Below, piece by piece: positions 1-11,745 of a stretch of DNA of 64,000 bases. This stretch comes from Caprimulgus europaeus (lineage: Eukaryota; Chordata; Aves; Caprimulgiformes; Caprimulgidae). A program made the position numbers and the translations under genes. The stretch's first letter is position 1; each line of letters opens with the position of its first letter. The notes under the pieces were generated by a model. That model was not told the origin of the DNA, did not search any database, and saw nothing but the letters and a program-made list of their open reading frames with translations. The stretch spans positions 53,051,295 to 53,115,294 of the forward strand of contig OU015524.1 of assembly GCA_907165065.1 (NCBI GenBank). Direction: 5' to 3'.

Positions 1-937
1 AGGGAGAATGTTAAAGGCAAAAGAACTGCAGAAAGTATAAATGTTTGTAGAAGTATCTTAAACATCCTTACACTAAAATGAGAATCCCCCTCCACTCTGG
101 GTAATGAACAGTGCCTATCTGCAAACTGCCAAAAGCAGCTTGTGGCTGACAACCAGAAGCTTGTGAAATGCAGTAGTGATGAGTCAAATGTTCTCATGGT
201 CTAACCTTGCTTATGTAAAGTTATGTACAGAGGCAGAAGAATGTACTGAGGTGGTATTTCCTTTGAAACCAAAGATGAGCAATTCCTTGTGGTGAGCAGA
301 TGGCCCAGCAATGTCAAAGCTGTGGCCAAAGGCCCCTTGGTGGTGTCCAGCTTGGTCCCTCAGTAACTGAAATATCTAGAGATGTATTTCATCAGAGTAT
401 CAGACATACTTACCTTCTTAAGAGTGAGTGTGAAGGTACTTCTCAAAGCGTGCACAAGAAAATGTAGAGTGGCGAGACGGAGCACCCTGAGGTAGCTGGG
501 GGTTTTGGGCTGATAGAAAAGGTCCTTTTACATAAATAAGTGCTCCCAAACTGCAAGAGAAGCAGAAAAAGGGCCCAAAAGGTAGAACACTACTATGAAC
601 AGCGTAATTGCCTATTATATTTCCTGATGCAGAAATGCATTTTGGCATTTGAGTCTTACAAATGCAGGTGATGCTTATCCACCAACTGCATACTAGATTA
701 GAGTAAAAATATCCTGTTTGTAATATGAGTGAATAACTTTGTCTTAAACCTTTCTGGTAACTTTTTTCAACAGGTAAGTGTATGAGCAATGACCTGATCC
801 ATCTAAGCTGTTTGTATCATGCTGATGACACTGTAGAAGATTTTCTGTATTTAGTCAGCTCCTGATAAGAATGTGTGACTGTTTAAATAATAATTAAAAA
901 AAAAATCAGTGACTTCTTTACTTTCAATGTTTTTTAG
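1..937 (+). other. RAB32: RAB32 last intron (3' part)
   Basis: This stretch precedes the last RAB32 coding exon and ends in a pyrimidine-rich tract and an AG at 936-937. I see no coding similarity, repeat family or RNA gene in it. The open frame on the minus strand at 418-789 has no recognisable protein content and is taken as chance. Confidence 0.85.
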
Positions 938-1087
938 GACAACATCAACATAGATGAAGCTGCTCGATTCTTGGTGGAAAACATCCTTGCCAACTACAAA
1001 ACCTTTCCTAATGAAGAGAATGACGTGGGGAAACCAAAACTGGACCTAGACCCATTGAAAGCAGAGAGTAAATCACAGTGCTGCTAA
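938..1087 (+). CDS. RAB32: RAB32 last coding exon (C-terminal 49 residues)
   Basis: RAB32 is a small GTPase that works with its effectors in trafficking to lysosome-related organelles such as melanosomes and at mitochondria-associated membranes. This exon starts in phase 0 at GAC after an AG acceptor and runs 49 codons to TAA. It begins DNINIDEAARFLVENIL and has FPNEENDV in the middle, matching the C-terminal part of vertebrate RAB32. It ends KSQCC, the di-cysteine motif that Rab geranylgeranyl transferase prenylates. The first codons follow the Rab SAK motif (guanine-base contact), which must lie in the previous exon, outside the window. RAB38 is the nearest paralogue, but the FPNEENDV and ESKSQCC stretches favour RAB32, and so does ADGB next door. 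The exon is intact. Confidence 0.96.
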   Translation, partial: DNINIDEAARFLVENILANYKTFPNEENDVGKPKLDLDPLKAESKSQCC

Positions 1088-2540
1088 TGCTACCACTGAT
1101 CAGTAAACACGATGGGATGAGCAGCAAGACTGTTCCTTAAATCAAACTGCTGCTATGGTGCTGCGTTGTGACAATCCATATGGGGTGTCTGGTGGTATCT
1201 GAATAGGGATTCCTGTGGGTGTTTACATATTCTTGTTTAGCATGAAACTGAGTATCTTGTGAGTTACCACTCGACTTGCTTGAGTGGCTGCATCTAAGTC
1301 TGATTAGTGTCTTCTTACTTGAGAAGATAAGGTAGTGTTTACACTCCTAAAAAGGAACAAAGACAACATTCATTGTCTAGTTGGTTTCTGGGACATACGC
1401 TACATTCCAAATAGAACTCACTTGTCATGTTTTTAGCCCAATACACACTTGCACCTTTGAAGTAAACTTTTCCTTTGTCACTAGTAATGTTCCACTTTAG
1501 CCTTCTCACCTATACACTTGTCCCTATTTATTATCACCTACCATGAGGATCTGTCTCATTGCTAGTTCTCATGGATCAAGACATCCTAGAAATTTTGAAG
1601 GGGCCAATGACAGATGGGAGAAATCTATCTTAGTGTGTTCACTAGGACTGAGTGAAGTAGATGGCTTTTACCACTGAGTAAGAACAAGATGAGTAAATTA
1701 TTATACTTAATGGTGGAAAGCATGGTTATAGAGATTATCAAAAACATATCTCTAGCCATTTAAGGCAGGATATTTTCAGCTAATACTTTACATATGAAAC
1801 ACATTAATGAATACAGATGTACTGCTGGCACATAGTTATGGTAACCTCACCCATATGCACATCGAGAAATAAACATCCAGTGACTCTTTAATACACTAAC
1901 ACTGAAAACTTTACCAAAGTACAAAAAGTAAATATCTTCCTGTCCTGTGATAATGTACTTTCTTCTTTTGCCTTCTATCTTGAGATGGTTCTGAAGACCA
2001 TGAGGGGGAAGAAATAGCTTGAAGGAAATAGCTTAACTGGTTCTTGCTAGCCTATTTAAAAAAAAATAAAAACAACAAAAACAAAACAAAAAAACCCACA
2101 AAAACCCAAGCTCTATCTTTTTCAATTTTAGAACAGTGCTGCACTCTTCTGACTACTCAGAGCTGGTGAACTGGCTTACCAGTTTGTAACTCTGTATACT
2201 GGGATGCTTATATTTCTTTATTCTAACTTGTATGTATTTTTGGCAGCAGATGAAAATCAAAAGGATTAGAGATATTTCATGGTTCTTGAATACATTCTGG
2301 AACTCTGGCTCTGCTTGGCTGAAAGGCTTTGAAGCTCCTCTTTATTTTAAGGGTTTCTTCTGTCTGGTACCTCATTGCAACTGACTTCAGAGGTCTTACC
2401 TTGTTTGTTTACTTAAACAACAGCATGGAGTATGTGCCAGATTGGATATACTTTAATCTGTATTGAGATTTCCTAAGCTGTATTTTTTTCTAAAGAGTAA
2501 CGTCCTTTTTAAGAGACAAATAAATATATTTGGGCATCTT
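1088..2540 (+). other. RAB32: RAB32 3' UTR
   Basis: AT-rich DNA follows the RAB32 stop codon without another open frame. The end is inferred from the AATAAA at 2519-2524 and the GT-rich stretch after it. An earlier AATAAA at 1868-1873 could be used as a weaker site, but no GT-rich element follows it. An A/C-rich low-complexity tract lies at about 2059-2110. Confidence 0.75.
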
Positions 2541-2560
2541 ATGTGTGTTGTTGGTGTATG
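2519..2560 (+). terminator. RAB32: RAB32 polyadenylation signal and downstream GU-rich element
   Basis: A canonical AATAAA at 2519-2524 is followed 17 bases later by a GT-rich run (2541-2560, atgtgtgttgttggtgtatg). This is the classic arrangement of a strong vertebrate cleavage and polyadenylation site, so cleavage would fall near 2535-2541. Confidence 0.75.
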
Positions 2561-5500
2561 CTTTCAAGAATGTGAATCTTTACATCATGTTTCCCACCCT
2601 ATACACAAATGCTTTCACTGACATTTGAAAACAACTTTATCTTCTAGTAGCTGCTAGGGTAAAAGCTTATTTTAAACTACTACAATAAGGCTTGGCATAA
2701 GCTAAACAGGATTTAAGTTTAAGATCATAAGATATTCAGATGAAAGCATTCTTAGGAAGTCTTCTAAGCCAACATCCTTCTCCAAGGAAGATTATACCAG
2801 GGTGCTTTGGCTTTCCTGTGTTCTGGTCTTGAACCTTCAACAATGAAGACTGTATGGCCCTGGGAAAATTGTTTCAATGCCTGACTGTCCCCTGAGTGTT
2901 TATCTAGTCTGAATATTTCTAACTTTGACTTAGGTTCAGGGTCTCTCAACCTCCTACCATGCACCACTGTAAAGAACATGTCCCTTAGGCTTGTGCAGAT
3001 TTATTAGACACTTAATTTTGATTGCTACTTCAAAATTTTTTTGAAAGCCTGTAGCACTTCAGAAAGGAAGCTGCACACTATCCATGCTCCTTGCTTGCTG
3101 GCTTGTTTGAGCTGTTAACCTTTCTAGATAATCTGAAACTACTGTAAGCTTCCTAGTTGGTCACTTGCAGAACAACCCTCTGCTTTTAATAAGTGTACTG
3201 TCTCTTTCTAAACTTTAATTATGGCTGCACAGATCCAGTAACTAGCACAGTAGAATGTGCACAGCCTGTTTATTTGTTGCTTCTTGGCTAGATCAAAACA
3301 TGATGAATCTTGCTGGCCAGTCAGACAAGAATCACTTTTATGTTCACTTGGCTTCAGCTGTGAGTTTACTGGGCCTATGCAAAGTAACATCAGTTTTGTC
3401 ACCAATGGGCAAAAAAGGCCATTTGACTCTCTCTAGTATGTCTGGTCTACATTCAAATATTAATTCCTTAAATACCTACTTTACTGGAGACAGTGCCAGT
3501 GGAGGTAGACTGTTGTTTGTTGGGGGTTTTTTATTTGTTTGGTTGTTTTTTTTCCTCTAAATAGCTATTTTGATTTTTCTTGGTTTTAGTTTTCAGATTC
3601 AACAGCAGAATAAAAACTGACCTCTGAAGCTTTGGGACTGTAACTGAATGCATGAATCTCATCTGGGTCCTGTCAGTGACAGTGTAATCCTATGCAGATT
3701 GGTTTCAAGAAATGTCTAAATTTCTGCTTGAAGAGCTATTGCTGCTATCTTATGTTTAAGCTCTCTTAGAGCTTGTGTTCTTCTAAAGCGCTACATGAAT
3801 GTAGAATAGCCATGACCTTCAAACTGTGGTGGAGCATGCTAGTTTTGATACTGGTTGTCACTGACTGGGGAAGCTGAGGGAGAGGTTCAGGAACTACCAT
3901 CTACAAAAATAAAACCTAAAGGTTTAAAGTGATTGTGCAGATTGTAATGCAGAGGAGACTTGATGTTTCCTAAGTCTGGTAGTATAAAATCCAATTTGAC
4001 CTCTACCTGCATGATGGAGTTTGTTTTTTCTTTCATCTTTCTTGGAGGTGGGGGGGTGGTGGCAGAAAAAAGAGCTTTAGTAGATAGCTAGTATTCCTTT
4101 GTGCTACAAACTGCATTTTTTACTCCTATTCCTTGGAGGGAGTGTTATGCTTGAGACTGGTGGGATGGATCAGGAAATCTGATCTAGCCAGAAAGTGAAA
4201 ACTATATTAAAAGACAGGCATTTTAACCTGAGGAAGGGAATGGGAGCATCTCCCTGGTAGAGGAGAATGAGACTGTAGTTTGTGGAGAAGTGTTTAGGTC
4301 AATTAAACTAGTCATGAAGCCTTGTCCTAATTGACCCAAGAACTTTGATTTAGAAAGATATATGGAAGTTGAGACAGACCAAATTTAACTTCAGGATAAT
4401 AAGTGAGCGAAATTGTCAAACATAATTTGTTTTACATCTACAGGATGTATAGTAAAGTGGTGATTCATTTCAATCAGATGAAGAGAGGCTCCATGCTATT
4501 TTATTTCATTATCTTTTGCAATCTGAAATCAATCAATCTTAAATTACAAGTATCTGACTTCCTAGTCCTTATATTTAAGGGACAGCTTTGAGATTAAAAG
4601 TCTGAGTAAAAATCTCAATCAGTGCCTCAGCAAAGTGTCTTTCCTAGCATGATTCCATCAACTGATTTTGTAAAGGCTGGAGATAGCGTATAGTCTTCCT
4701 AGGTTATTGTTGTGCACTATGTCTATGCAGCCAATGCAAAGTCAGCCTCTATTAATTTAAAAAGCTTAATGAGGCATTACAATTGCTGAGAAGACAAGAA
4801 AGGAATTAAAGCAATTTATGATCTTTCAGTATGGGATTTTCTAGGTGTGTCTTAACTGCAGTAGTAGAAAAACATAAGCTATTCCAAGCTCCAGAGTGTT
4901 GTTTGTTTAAACTTTGTGTCAGACCTATTGAGTTGTAATAGCATTCAGTCTCCTTATATTGAACGAATTGTTGTGCATCTGTAGTAATTAATTGCTGGGG
5001 AATGGTTTGAGTGCCTCAGTGCTTGAGTGACCACTTGACACATGGTGATAAGAGGAAATAATTATAAAATATGTGTGGTCAAACTATGGTATTGAATGGT
5101 GAAACATTTTGCTCTTAAACTGTTTCTCCCTTATCTGTCTAGTTGTAACATCTTGCTAGTGACCTTCCTTCCAAAACAGAGAACAGGCTACCTCTTTCTC
5201 CATTTACAGAACACCTTATTTGGTACAGAAACAGTATTTAAGTGTGTGTATGCCTTCATCCTTCATATAATGAATTACCAAAGAATTTAAGAAATGAGGT
5301 TAGAAACATACTTTCAGGAGTAAAAAATGTATTCACAAAATGCCAGTGAGATAAATAATGATTCTAAATTGAAATACATTATTCACTTAGCAGTATACAA
5401 AAGTTCCTCGTCCTACAGCAGAATAATACTGAAAACAAGGAACATACTAGATTCAGATCTGATTATGTAATGAAGATTATTTTAAATAAATTGTACCTGT

Positions 5501-8500
5501 ATTGTATATGACCATTATAAAGTTCCATTTGTAAGCTCACTTCTGTTTAGTGTCTTAACAGGGGCAGGGGAGAAGTACTTGGTGTCTTTTTAAACACATG
5601 ATTATAGATTATTTTATCATCACCTAAAATAGAAATTTTCAACAGTGAAAATTTCTTGCTTAGACATCCTATGTGGCTTACATACTTGTATAAATAAATT
5701 CTACTAGATGTTTATTTTAAAATTTTCAATCCGTGTATGTACAAAATGCTTCCTGCTCCAGGTACCTTAAGAAAAACTTATTTTTTTAGGGAGGGATGGC
5801 GCTTTGGATAGCTTTGGCTTGGGAGGTGTACAGGTAGAGGGCCAGTATCTCAATGATGGTTCCTTCATCCTTTTGCAAAGATCAGCCTAGGAACTTTTAA
5901 CCTGTTTATTATGATGGCCCTTCTGAAAGCTAGTTATGCTAGTAATTATTGATCCTTTTGGCAATCTCTTGGCTCCCTAAAGGTTAAAGAAAGTACAGGC
6001 ATTCTGCTAAGTCCCATTTCTAAACTCTGCCCTTCCTAGTGTGTATCAAAGCAGTATGTAGTGTCCAGAATAATGGACTTTCAACCTCTCACATTCAGAT
6101 GGGCTTGTTTTTTTTTAATTTTATGTTTCAGAAGTGTCTTTTAGACTGTGGTATTGAAAGTTCTGTTCATATTATGTTGAAGCATCTTTGGTTATAATGA
6201 GTGAATTTTAATTATGTTGACAGTGCTATCTTAGTATTGACTTTAAATTACTATGCCTCAAATGTGATTTTATATTCAGTATTCAGTACAACACAACATT
6301 TAAATAGTTGTATTGTGCACAAAGATTACTTCTAGTCTCTTTTCACTGGACAGCATTGGGCTGGTTGAAGTGCCAATGCTTCTATGGATATATGTACAGG
6401 CAAACTACTTCACTTGAAACTTAAAAGAATTGCTGGTTTTACCAGTGGTTTGCCTCAAGGTACCCAAAATCACTACCTTCTAGTATTTAATAATTTAAGG
6501 AGCAGGTTAGATTCAGTTTGATTGTCCATCAGGATGGCATATGTTTTTCCTGGATTATTGTTTTTAGCACAACTAGATGAGACTTACTATAGCTCAAGTG
6601 GTTAAGATAGCACTTCTCGTATGTTGTGTATGATGGCACAAGTGTCATAATGACTTTTGTTGTTTTCTCATGTTTCAGAAGTTAGAGGATGTAAACTACA
6701 TTGTAGGGTTTTTTTCAATTTAGAGAAGATAATTTAGTTTTACTTGCTGGATTGGAAAAACAAGTTTGAAGACATCTTACAGGTATACCTGTTTATGGTC
6801 TTGTTCCTGACTTTTCTTGAAGAATGTTAATCACATTTATATTACAATATATTTTGTCCAGCAATCTCATATTTTGCATATTTTCCCTAATCCTATCTCT
6901 GGGTGCCTGTGAGAAGAATCTGAGTGTCTTAGTCTCTCCATCAGATATTTTGACACATTAAGATTCACCCCTACCACACTCGCAGGCCTTCTCTTAAGGT
7001 GAAAACTTTTTCCTGTCTCATTCTGGAATCCTTGTGTAAGATAGAGGAGAGTTAAGCCTAAGTGGTCTGAGCTCCAAGACCTCAGAGACAAGCTTTGATA
7101 GTGTTCCTGTTCATAGTTACTGTTTTTCTGTTCTCTCAAACTAGTATTTGTAGCTACAGAAAAGTGCAAAATATTTAGGACTAAAAGACTATTTTACTAT
7201 AAGCCACTCGTGTGCTATAGCAGTTGATGATGTGGTGGTTTAAGGAAAAAAAAAGAAAAAGAAAAAAGCAGCAGGTGTTTTGAATGGTGTCTTAGAAGAA
7301 TGGTGACCAGAAAGCTGCCCATCCACTGGTAACAGTTACCTGTTATCTTACTATCTGTTTAGCTACATCCCAGTGGGTTCCTATCATACAACTGCTCTGT
7401 TCTTGTTTTTTTTGTTTTGTGTATTTATTTCACATTTTTCAACTGTAAGGCAGCCTCTACCCTAATAACATTTCCCTTCAAGGAGTGTCTGTCAGATATA
7501 CTTCATGGCTTGAGACACTAGACCAATGAGACAACTAATTTGACCTTACAGATTCTTTGCCGGTTAGAAAACTAGCTTTTTTAAAATTCAAATTAACTTC
7601 TCTTGTCAAGCAAGCTGCCCTTGTCATTGCTACTAGCTTATGGAATGCTAAATTAAGTTATTGGATAAATAAAAAGCTGTAACTTGGTGGATGCATCTTC
7701 ACAAAGCAAAGAGATTGATGCTCTTAATGCCATCACTCTTTGCAAACAATTATATTGTAGAATTCTATGATAAAAGATGGATTTTGGACTTCATATGTAG
7801 TAGCTATCATTTAACAGAGCAAAGAATTAAGGGCTCTGTAGCTTATGTACATTCTCTTCTGATCTCTGTTCTTCCTCCTTCACCACTCAAAAATGTTTAC
7901 ATAGATGCACTCAAATTTCAGTTACTTTTCTGTTGTTTTTCACATAATTTTATTACCAGAATTATATTTGCTGGGATCCTGCAAATCTCAGTGGTCATTT
8001 CACAGGTGCCTCTTAGATAGATACTTTTCCATAGTAGTTACTCTGCCCAGCGAGTATAGGAAAGAAAAGGGGATTTGGAGAAATAGACTGAAATCACAGA
8101 TCGTCTGAGGTGGCTTTATCGATGTTCTGGGTCACAAACTCAGTCTTGTAAGTTCCAACCTCAGTATGCAAGTATTCATCAGCATCCAGCAAAGTGTGGA
8201 GGTTATCAGCTCTGCACTGGTCCTGAAGTGGTAGCCAGATGTTTAAACTCACCTCTGTCTGCTATTATTATTCATCTGCATGCCCTGATCAATAGTTGAT
8301 AGTGTAATTGTCTGAAGAGAGAGCAGCTTCTTGGCTTGAAAATAAATAAATCTGAAATGTTTACTTGGTTCTCAAGTGAGAAGTGTCCCAAGGTACCTTA
8401 TTTAAAATGGATGTTGTTGGACACAATGCTGGAGGAAATGCAAAGATGGGGAAGAATTTTTCACTTTGAAATTTAAAAGTATGTATCTGGCCTTCTGTCA

Positions 8501-8651
8501 TCTTGATGCAAATAAAGATCTGACATTTGTCTAAAATAAGCCTCTAGATGTAGCAACTTCTGTGTATTTTTCCTTGTATCTTTTGATTTACTCATGCCCT
8601 CTGCAATTTGACAAATAAATTTTCACTAATTTTTGTATTTCTGTCCCCATC
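2541..8651. other. Intergenic DNA between RAB32 and ADGB
   Basis: About 6 kb of AT-rich DNA. I recognise no gene, transposable element or RNA gene. Small low-complexity patches occur, such as a G/T-rich patch near 3510-3556, a G run near 4049 and an A/G run at about 7240-7267. The open frames of 60-110 codons have no recognisable similarity and are not called. Confidence 0.7.
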
Positions 8652-9304
8652 TGATGTCGGGGAAGGATTTGATATGATCCCGAGTGAGATTAAGACACAA
8701 ACGAGGTCAAATGCCGTACTCCCGAAACACCATTTATTACAGAAAGAAAAAGTAATAAAGAGGATAGCGATAGGACAGAATGGAACGAAAGATGGAAATC
8801 AAGCAAGAAGTCGGGATAGGGCAGCAAGTATAGTCACCACCACGGGTCCAGCGGGGAGGCGCTGGTGGGGGGGCGGGTTTGAGGAGGTCTCAGTTGCTTG
8901 TTCCAGCAGTGGTGCAGCGTGGCGTGGTGCGGTCAGTCAGGCAGTCGTCCTCTCAGTCTCTCTTCTTCTCTCTCTTTCTCCCTCCTGCCCTTGCCCATGC
9001 AGGTCCTCCTTAAATACCCCTTTGAGGGCTATCATTTCCACAGCAATGGCACGTCTCTGTGCCCCCCAGCACTGGGGGCAGGGACATGTCTTGGCAGAAG
9101 ACCCCCCACGGGCAGGGTGCTTTTATAAGTCGGGGTTTCCAGAACCCAGTGGTCTTGTGACCATCCTTGCATCTTTGAGTCAAGTCTATATTCCAGTTCC
9201 TCACATCAAAGATTGCCTTACAGGCAGGGCGCCTTCACAAGTCGGGGCTTGTGGCCATCCTTGCAAGCAATCTTTGAGGCAAGTCTATAGTGCAGCTCCT
9301 CACA
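8652..9304 (-). mobile_element. Solo LTR of an endogenous retrovirus (minus orientation)
   Basis: A GC-richer block of about 650 bp stands out from AT-rich flanks. Read on the minus strand it begins TGTGAGGAGC and ends with CCCCGACA(TCA), the TG...CA form of retroviral LTR ends. An AATAAA polyadenylation signal lies in its last quarter (minus strand at 8733-8738), as expected for the R region. No gag, pol or env sequence adjoins it, so it is a solo LTR left by recombination between two LTRs. I could not see a clear target-site duplication. The family within avian ERVs is not resolved. It looks fairly young, since its structure is still legible. Confidence 0.75.
9111..9304. repeat. Imperfect tandem duplication inside the LTR
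   Basis: Two copies of a roughly 85-95 bp unit, 9111-9205 and 9223-9304. Both start ggcagggygc, then have cttyayaagtcgggg, gaccatccttgca-like text, ctttgagKcaagtctata, and end cctcaca. On the minus strand this places a duplication at the start of U3, a region where ERV LTRs often gain enhancer-type repeats. Confidence 0.8.
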
Positions 9305-9884
9305 ATTTCCGAAAGGCTTAACTTGAATAAGACTAAATGAAAAGTATGTTCTGTTTTATCATGAATTTTTGATCATGCAGTACAGATTGGGAAACAGCAA
9401 ATAGGTTAAGAATTGAAAATAAGAGTTGGCAATAACGTAATCCTTGGAATGTGTCTGAAAAAGTCCTCTTAGTTTAGTTGGAGTCAACTATGTGCTGAGT
9501 CAAAAAGTAGCTGGTTAGTGTTAGGTTTACCTGACCTTGGTGGAACTTCATTCACTTTGGTAATCATAGGCTTCATGTCAGGAATTAATTAGTCGCATCA
9601 TTTTGAAATGAAAAACAAAACAAACAAAAACCCAAACAACTTGCACATTCCAGCTCTAAAATCTCTTCACACATGAGGAATAACTCTTTTTTTCTTTTTT
9701 TTTTCTCTCCTTCTCATGTGGTTTGTAGGTACTGGTGTAAAAAGGAGGAAAAAAGAGTTACCACTTCAGATTGGTACTTTTGATCTTCACTTGTTCAACA
9801 GAAATGTAGTCATGAAATTAGAATATTTATAAATAAAATGCCCTTTAAAATATCTTACTCTTCCTTAACAAATTAATTTGAAAA
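9305..9884. other. Intergenic DNA
   Basis: About 580 bp between the LTR and the CR1 cluster. It holds A/C-rich low-complexity DNA near 9607-9640 and a T-rich run near 9687-9710. No gene or other repeat was recognised. Confidence 0.65.
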
Positions 9885-11336
9885 AAGCCAGGCTTGGACA
9901 GGTATACTCTTTGCTGGATGGAAAACTGTCTGGATGGCTGGGCCCGAAGAGTTGTGGTGAATGCAGTTAAATCCAACTGGTGACCGGTCACAAGTGGCGA
10001 TCCCCAGGGCTCGGTTTTGGGGCCAGTTCTGTTTAATATCTTTATCAATGATCTGGATGAGGGGATTGAGTGCACTCTCAGTAAGTTTGCAGATGACACA
10101 AAGCTGGGCAGGAGTGTTGATCTGCTTGAGGGTAGGAAGGCTCTACGGAGGGATCTGGACAGGCTGGATCGATAGGCCAAGGCCACTTGTGCCGGATCCT
10201 GCACTTGGTTCACAACATCCCCATACAATGCTACAGGCTTGGGGAAGAGTTGCTGGAAAGCTGCCCAGCAGAAAAGGACCTGCGGCTGTTCACAGAATCA
10301 TAGGATGTTGTGAGTTCGAAGGGACGCACAAGGATCATCGAGTCCAACTCTTGCCCTAGCATAGGACAATCTCAAGATTCACACCATGTGTCTGAGGACC
10401 TTGTCCAAATGCTTCTTGAATGTTGTCAGGCTTAGTGCCATGATTATCTCCCTGGGGATCCCATTCCAGTGCTCCACCACCCTCTGGAACCTTTTTCTAA
10501 CGTCCAAACTAAACCTCCCCTGGCACATCTTCCTGCCATTTCCCCTGATCCTATCATTGGTCACCAGAGAGAAGAGACCAGCACCTGCCCCTCTTCTTCC
10601 CCTTGTGAGGAAGTTATAGACTGTGATGATATCTCCTCTCAAGTCTCCTCTTCTCCAGGCTGAATAATCCAAGTGACTTCAGCCAGCTGAATATGAGTCA
10701 GCAATGTGCCCAGGTAGCCAAGAAGGCCATCAGCATCCTGGCTTGTGTCAGAAATAGTGTGGCCAGCAGGAGTAGGGAAGTGATCCTCCCCCTGTACTTG
10801 GCACCAGTGAGGCTGCACCTCAACTTCTGTGTTCAGTTTTGGGCCCCACTCTACAAGAAAGACATTGAGGTGCTGGAGCATGTCCAGAGAAGGGCAGCAA
10901 ATCTGGTGAAGGGTCTAGAGCACAAGTCTTATGAGGAGCGGCTGAGGGAGCTGGGGTTGTTTAGTCTGGAGAAAAGAAGACTGAGGGGAGACCTTATTGC
11001 TCTGTACAGCTACCTGAAAGGAGGGTGTAGTGAGGTGGGTGTTGGTCTCTTTTTCCAATTAACAAACAATAGGACAATAGGAAAAGATCTCAAGTTGTCC
11101 CAGGGGAGGTTTAGGTTGAATATTAGGAAAAATTTATTCATCAAAAGGGTCGTCAAGCATTGGAGCAGGCTGCCCAGGGAGGTGGTGGAATTACCATCCC
11201 TGGAGGTATTGAAAAGATGTAGATGTGTAGGTGTGGTGCTTAGGGACACGCTTTAGAAGTGCACTCGGCAGTGTTGAGTTCACGGTAGGACTTGATGATC
11301 TTAAAAGTCTTTTCCAACCAAAACGATTCTATGAAC
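9885..11336 (+). mobile_element. CR1 LINE, 5'-truncated, interrupted by a second CR1
   Basis: CR1 is the dominant non-LTR retrotransposon of birds. The left part (9885-about 10290) encodes the reverse-transcriptase region; the familiar stretch around [17 protein letters not shown] and FADDTKLG is recognisable but spread over different frames. After the inserted element the right part (about 10680-11336) gives a continuous 187-codon frame at 10693-11256 with the usual CR1 C-terminal text: [35 protein letters not shown] and [19 protein letters not shown]. The copy ends in 3' UTR-like sequence and a short attctatga tail near 11326-11336. It is 5'-truncated and not functional. Confidence 0.92.
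10288..10682 (-). mobile_element. CR1 LINE fragment nested in the preceding CR1 (minus orientation)
   Basis: The sequence starts on the plus strand with cacagaatcatagg, the inverted 3' tail of a CR1, and runs through the inverted C-terminal coding part. On the minus strand 10379-10672 reads as a 97-codon frame with [35 protein letters not shown] and HWNGIPREI, all typical of CR1 C-termini. The surrounding plus-strand CR1 resumes right after it (agctgaatatgagtcagcaatgtgcc), so this copy inserted later. It differs in wording from its host copy and probably belongs to a different CR1 subfamily. Confidence 0.9.
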
Positions 11337-11705
11337 CTTGGAGCTACTGCCTGAGCTCAGACAGCAACGTTTCATAACCTTGGAAGCAAAGTCTTTTTCT
11401 GCAATGCACTTCATCCCAGACTGTCGGTTCCTTGGACATGAGGACGGTGGAGAGGAACGGCCCGCGGGGTGGGGACGCTGAGCGGGCGGGACAGGCGCGG
11501 GCCATCGCCCCTCACCCGACACCCCCCGCCCGCCCGCTGCCCCGAGGCGGCTGCACCAGCCCCTCCTGCGCGGCGGGCGGTACCTGCCGGGGCGTCTCCT
11601 GCTGGCCCTTCCTCTCGCGGGGCCGGGGATAATGCCGGCGGCGGCCTGGCCGCAGGGCTCCTGGGCCGCGGGGAGGCGCTGGACCCGCTACCTACGGCGG
11701 GCCAA

Positions 11706-11718
11706 GTCGCCCGGCAAC
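11706..11718 (+). promoter_or_regulatory. ADGB: RFX X-box (GTCGCC-C-GGCAAC)
   Basis: The 13 bases match the RFX consensus GTNRCC N(0-3) RGYAAC at every constrained position, with a 1-base spacer. It lies 28 bases before the ADGB ATG, within the usual distance of X-boxes from ciliary gene starts. RFX factors together with FOXJ1 drive motile-cilium and sperm-flagellum genes, and mammalian ADGB is expressed in testis and ciliated epithelia under FOXJ1 control. The motif is directly seen; its use in this bird is inferred. Confidence 0.75.
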
Positions 11719-11745
11719 GCGGCGGACGCGGCGGGACCCGGGGCC

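Noticed and set aside
418-789. 123-codon open frame on the minus strand
   Set aside because: Sits in a RAB32 intron, has no recognisable domain, and base composition is ordinary.
8608-9321. 237-codon plus-strand frame
   Set aside because: It runs antisense through the solo LTR; LTRs have no such gene and the peptide is compositionally biased.
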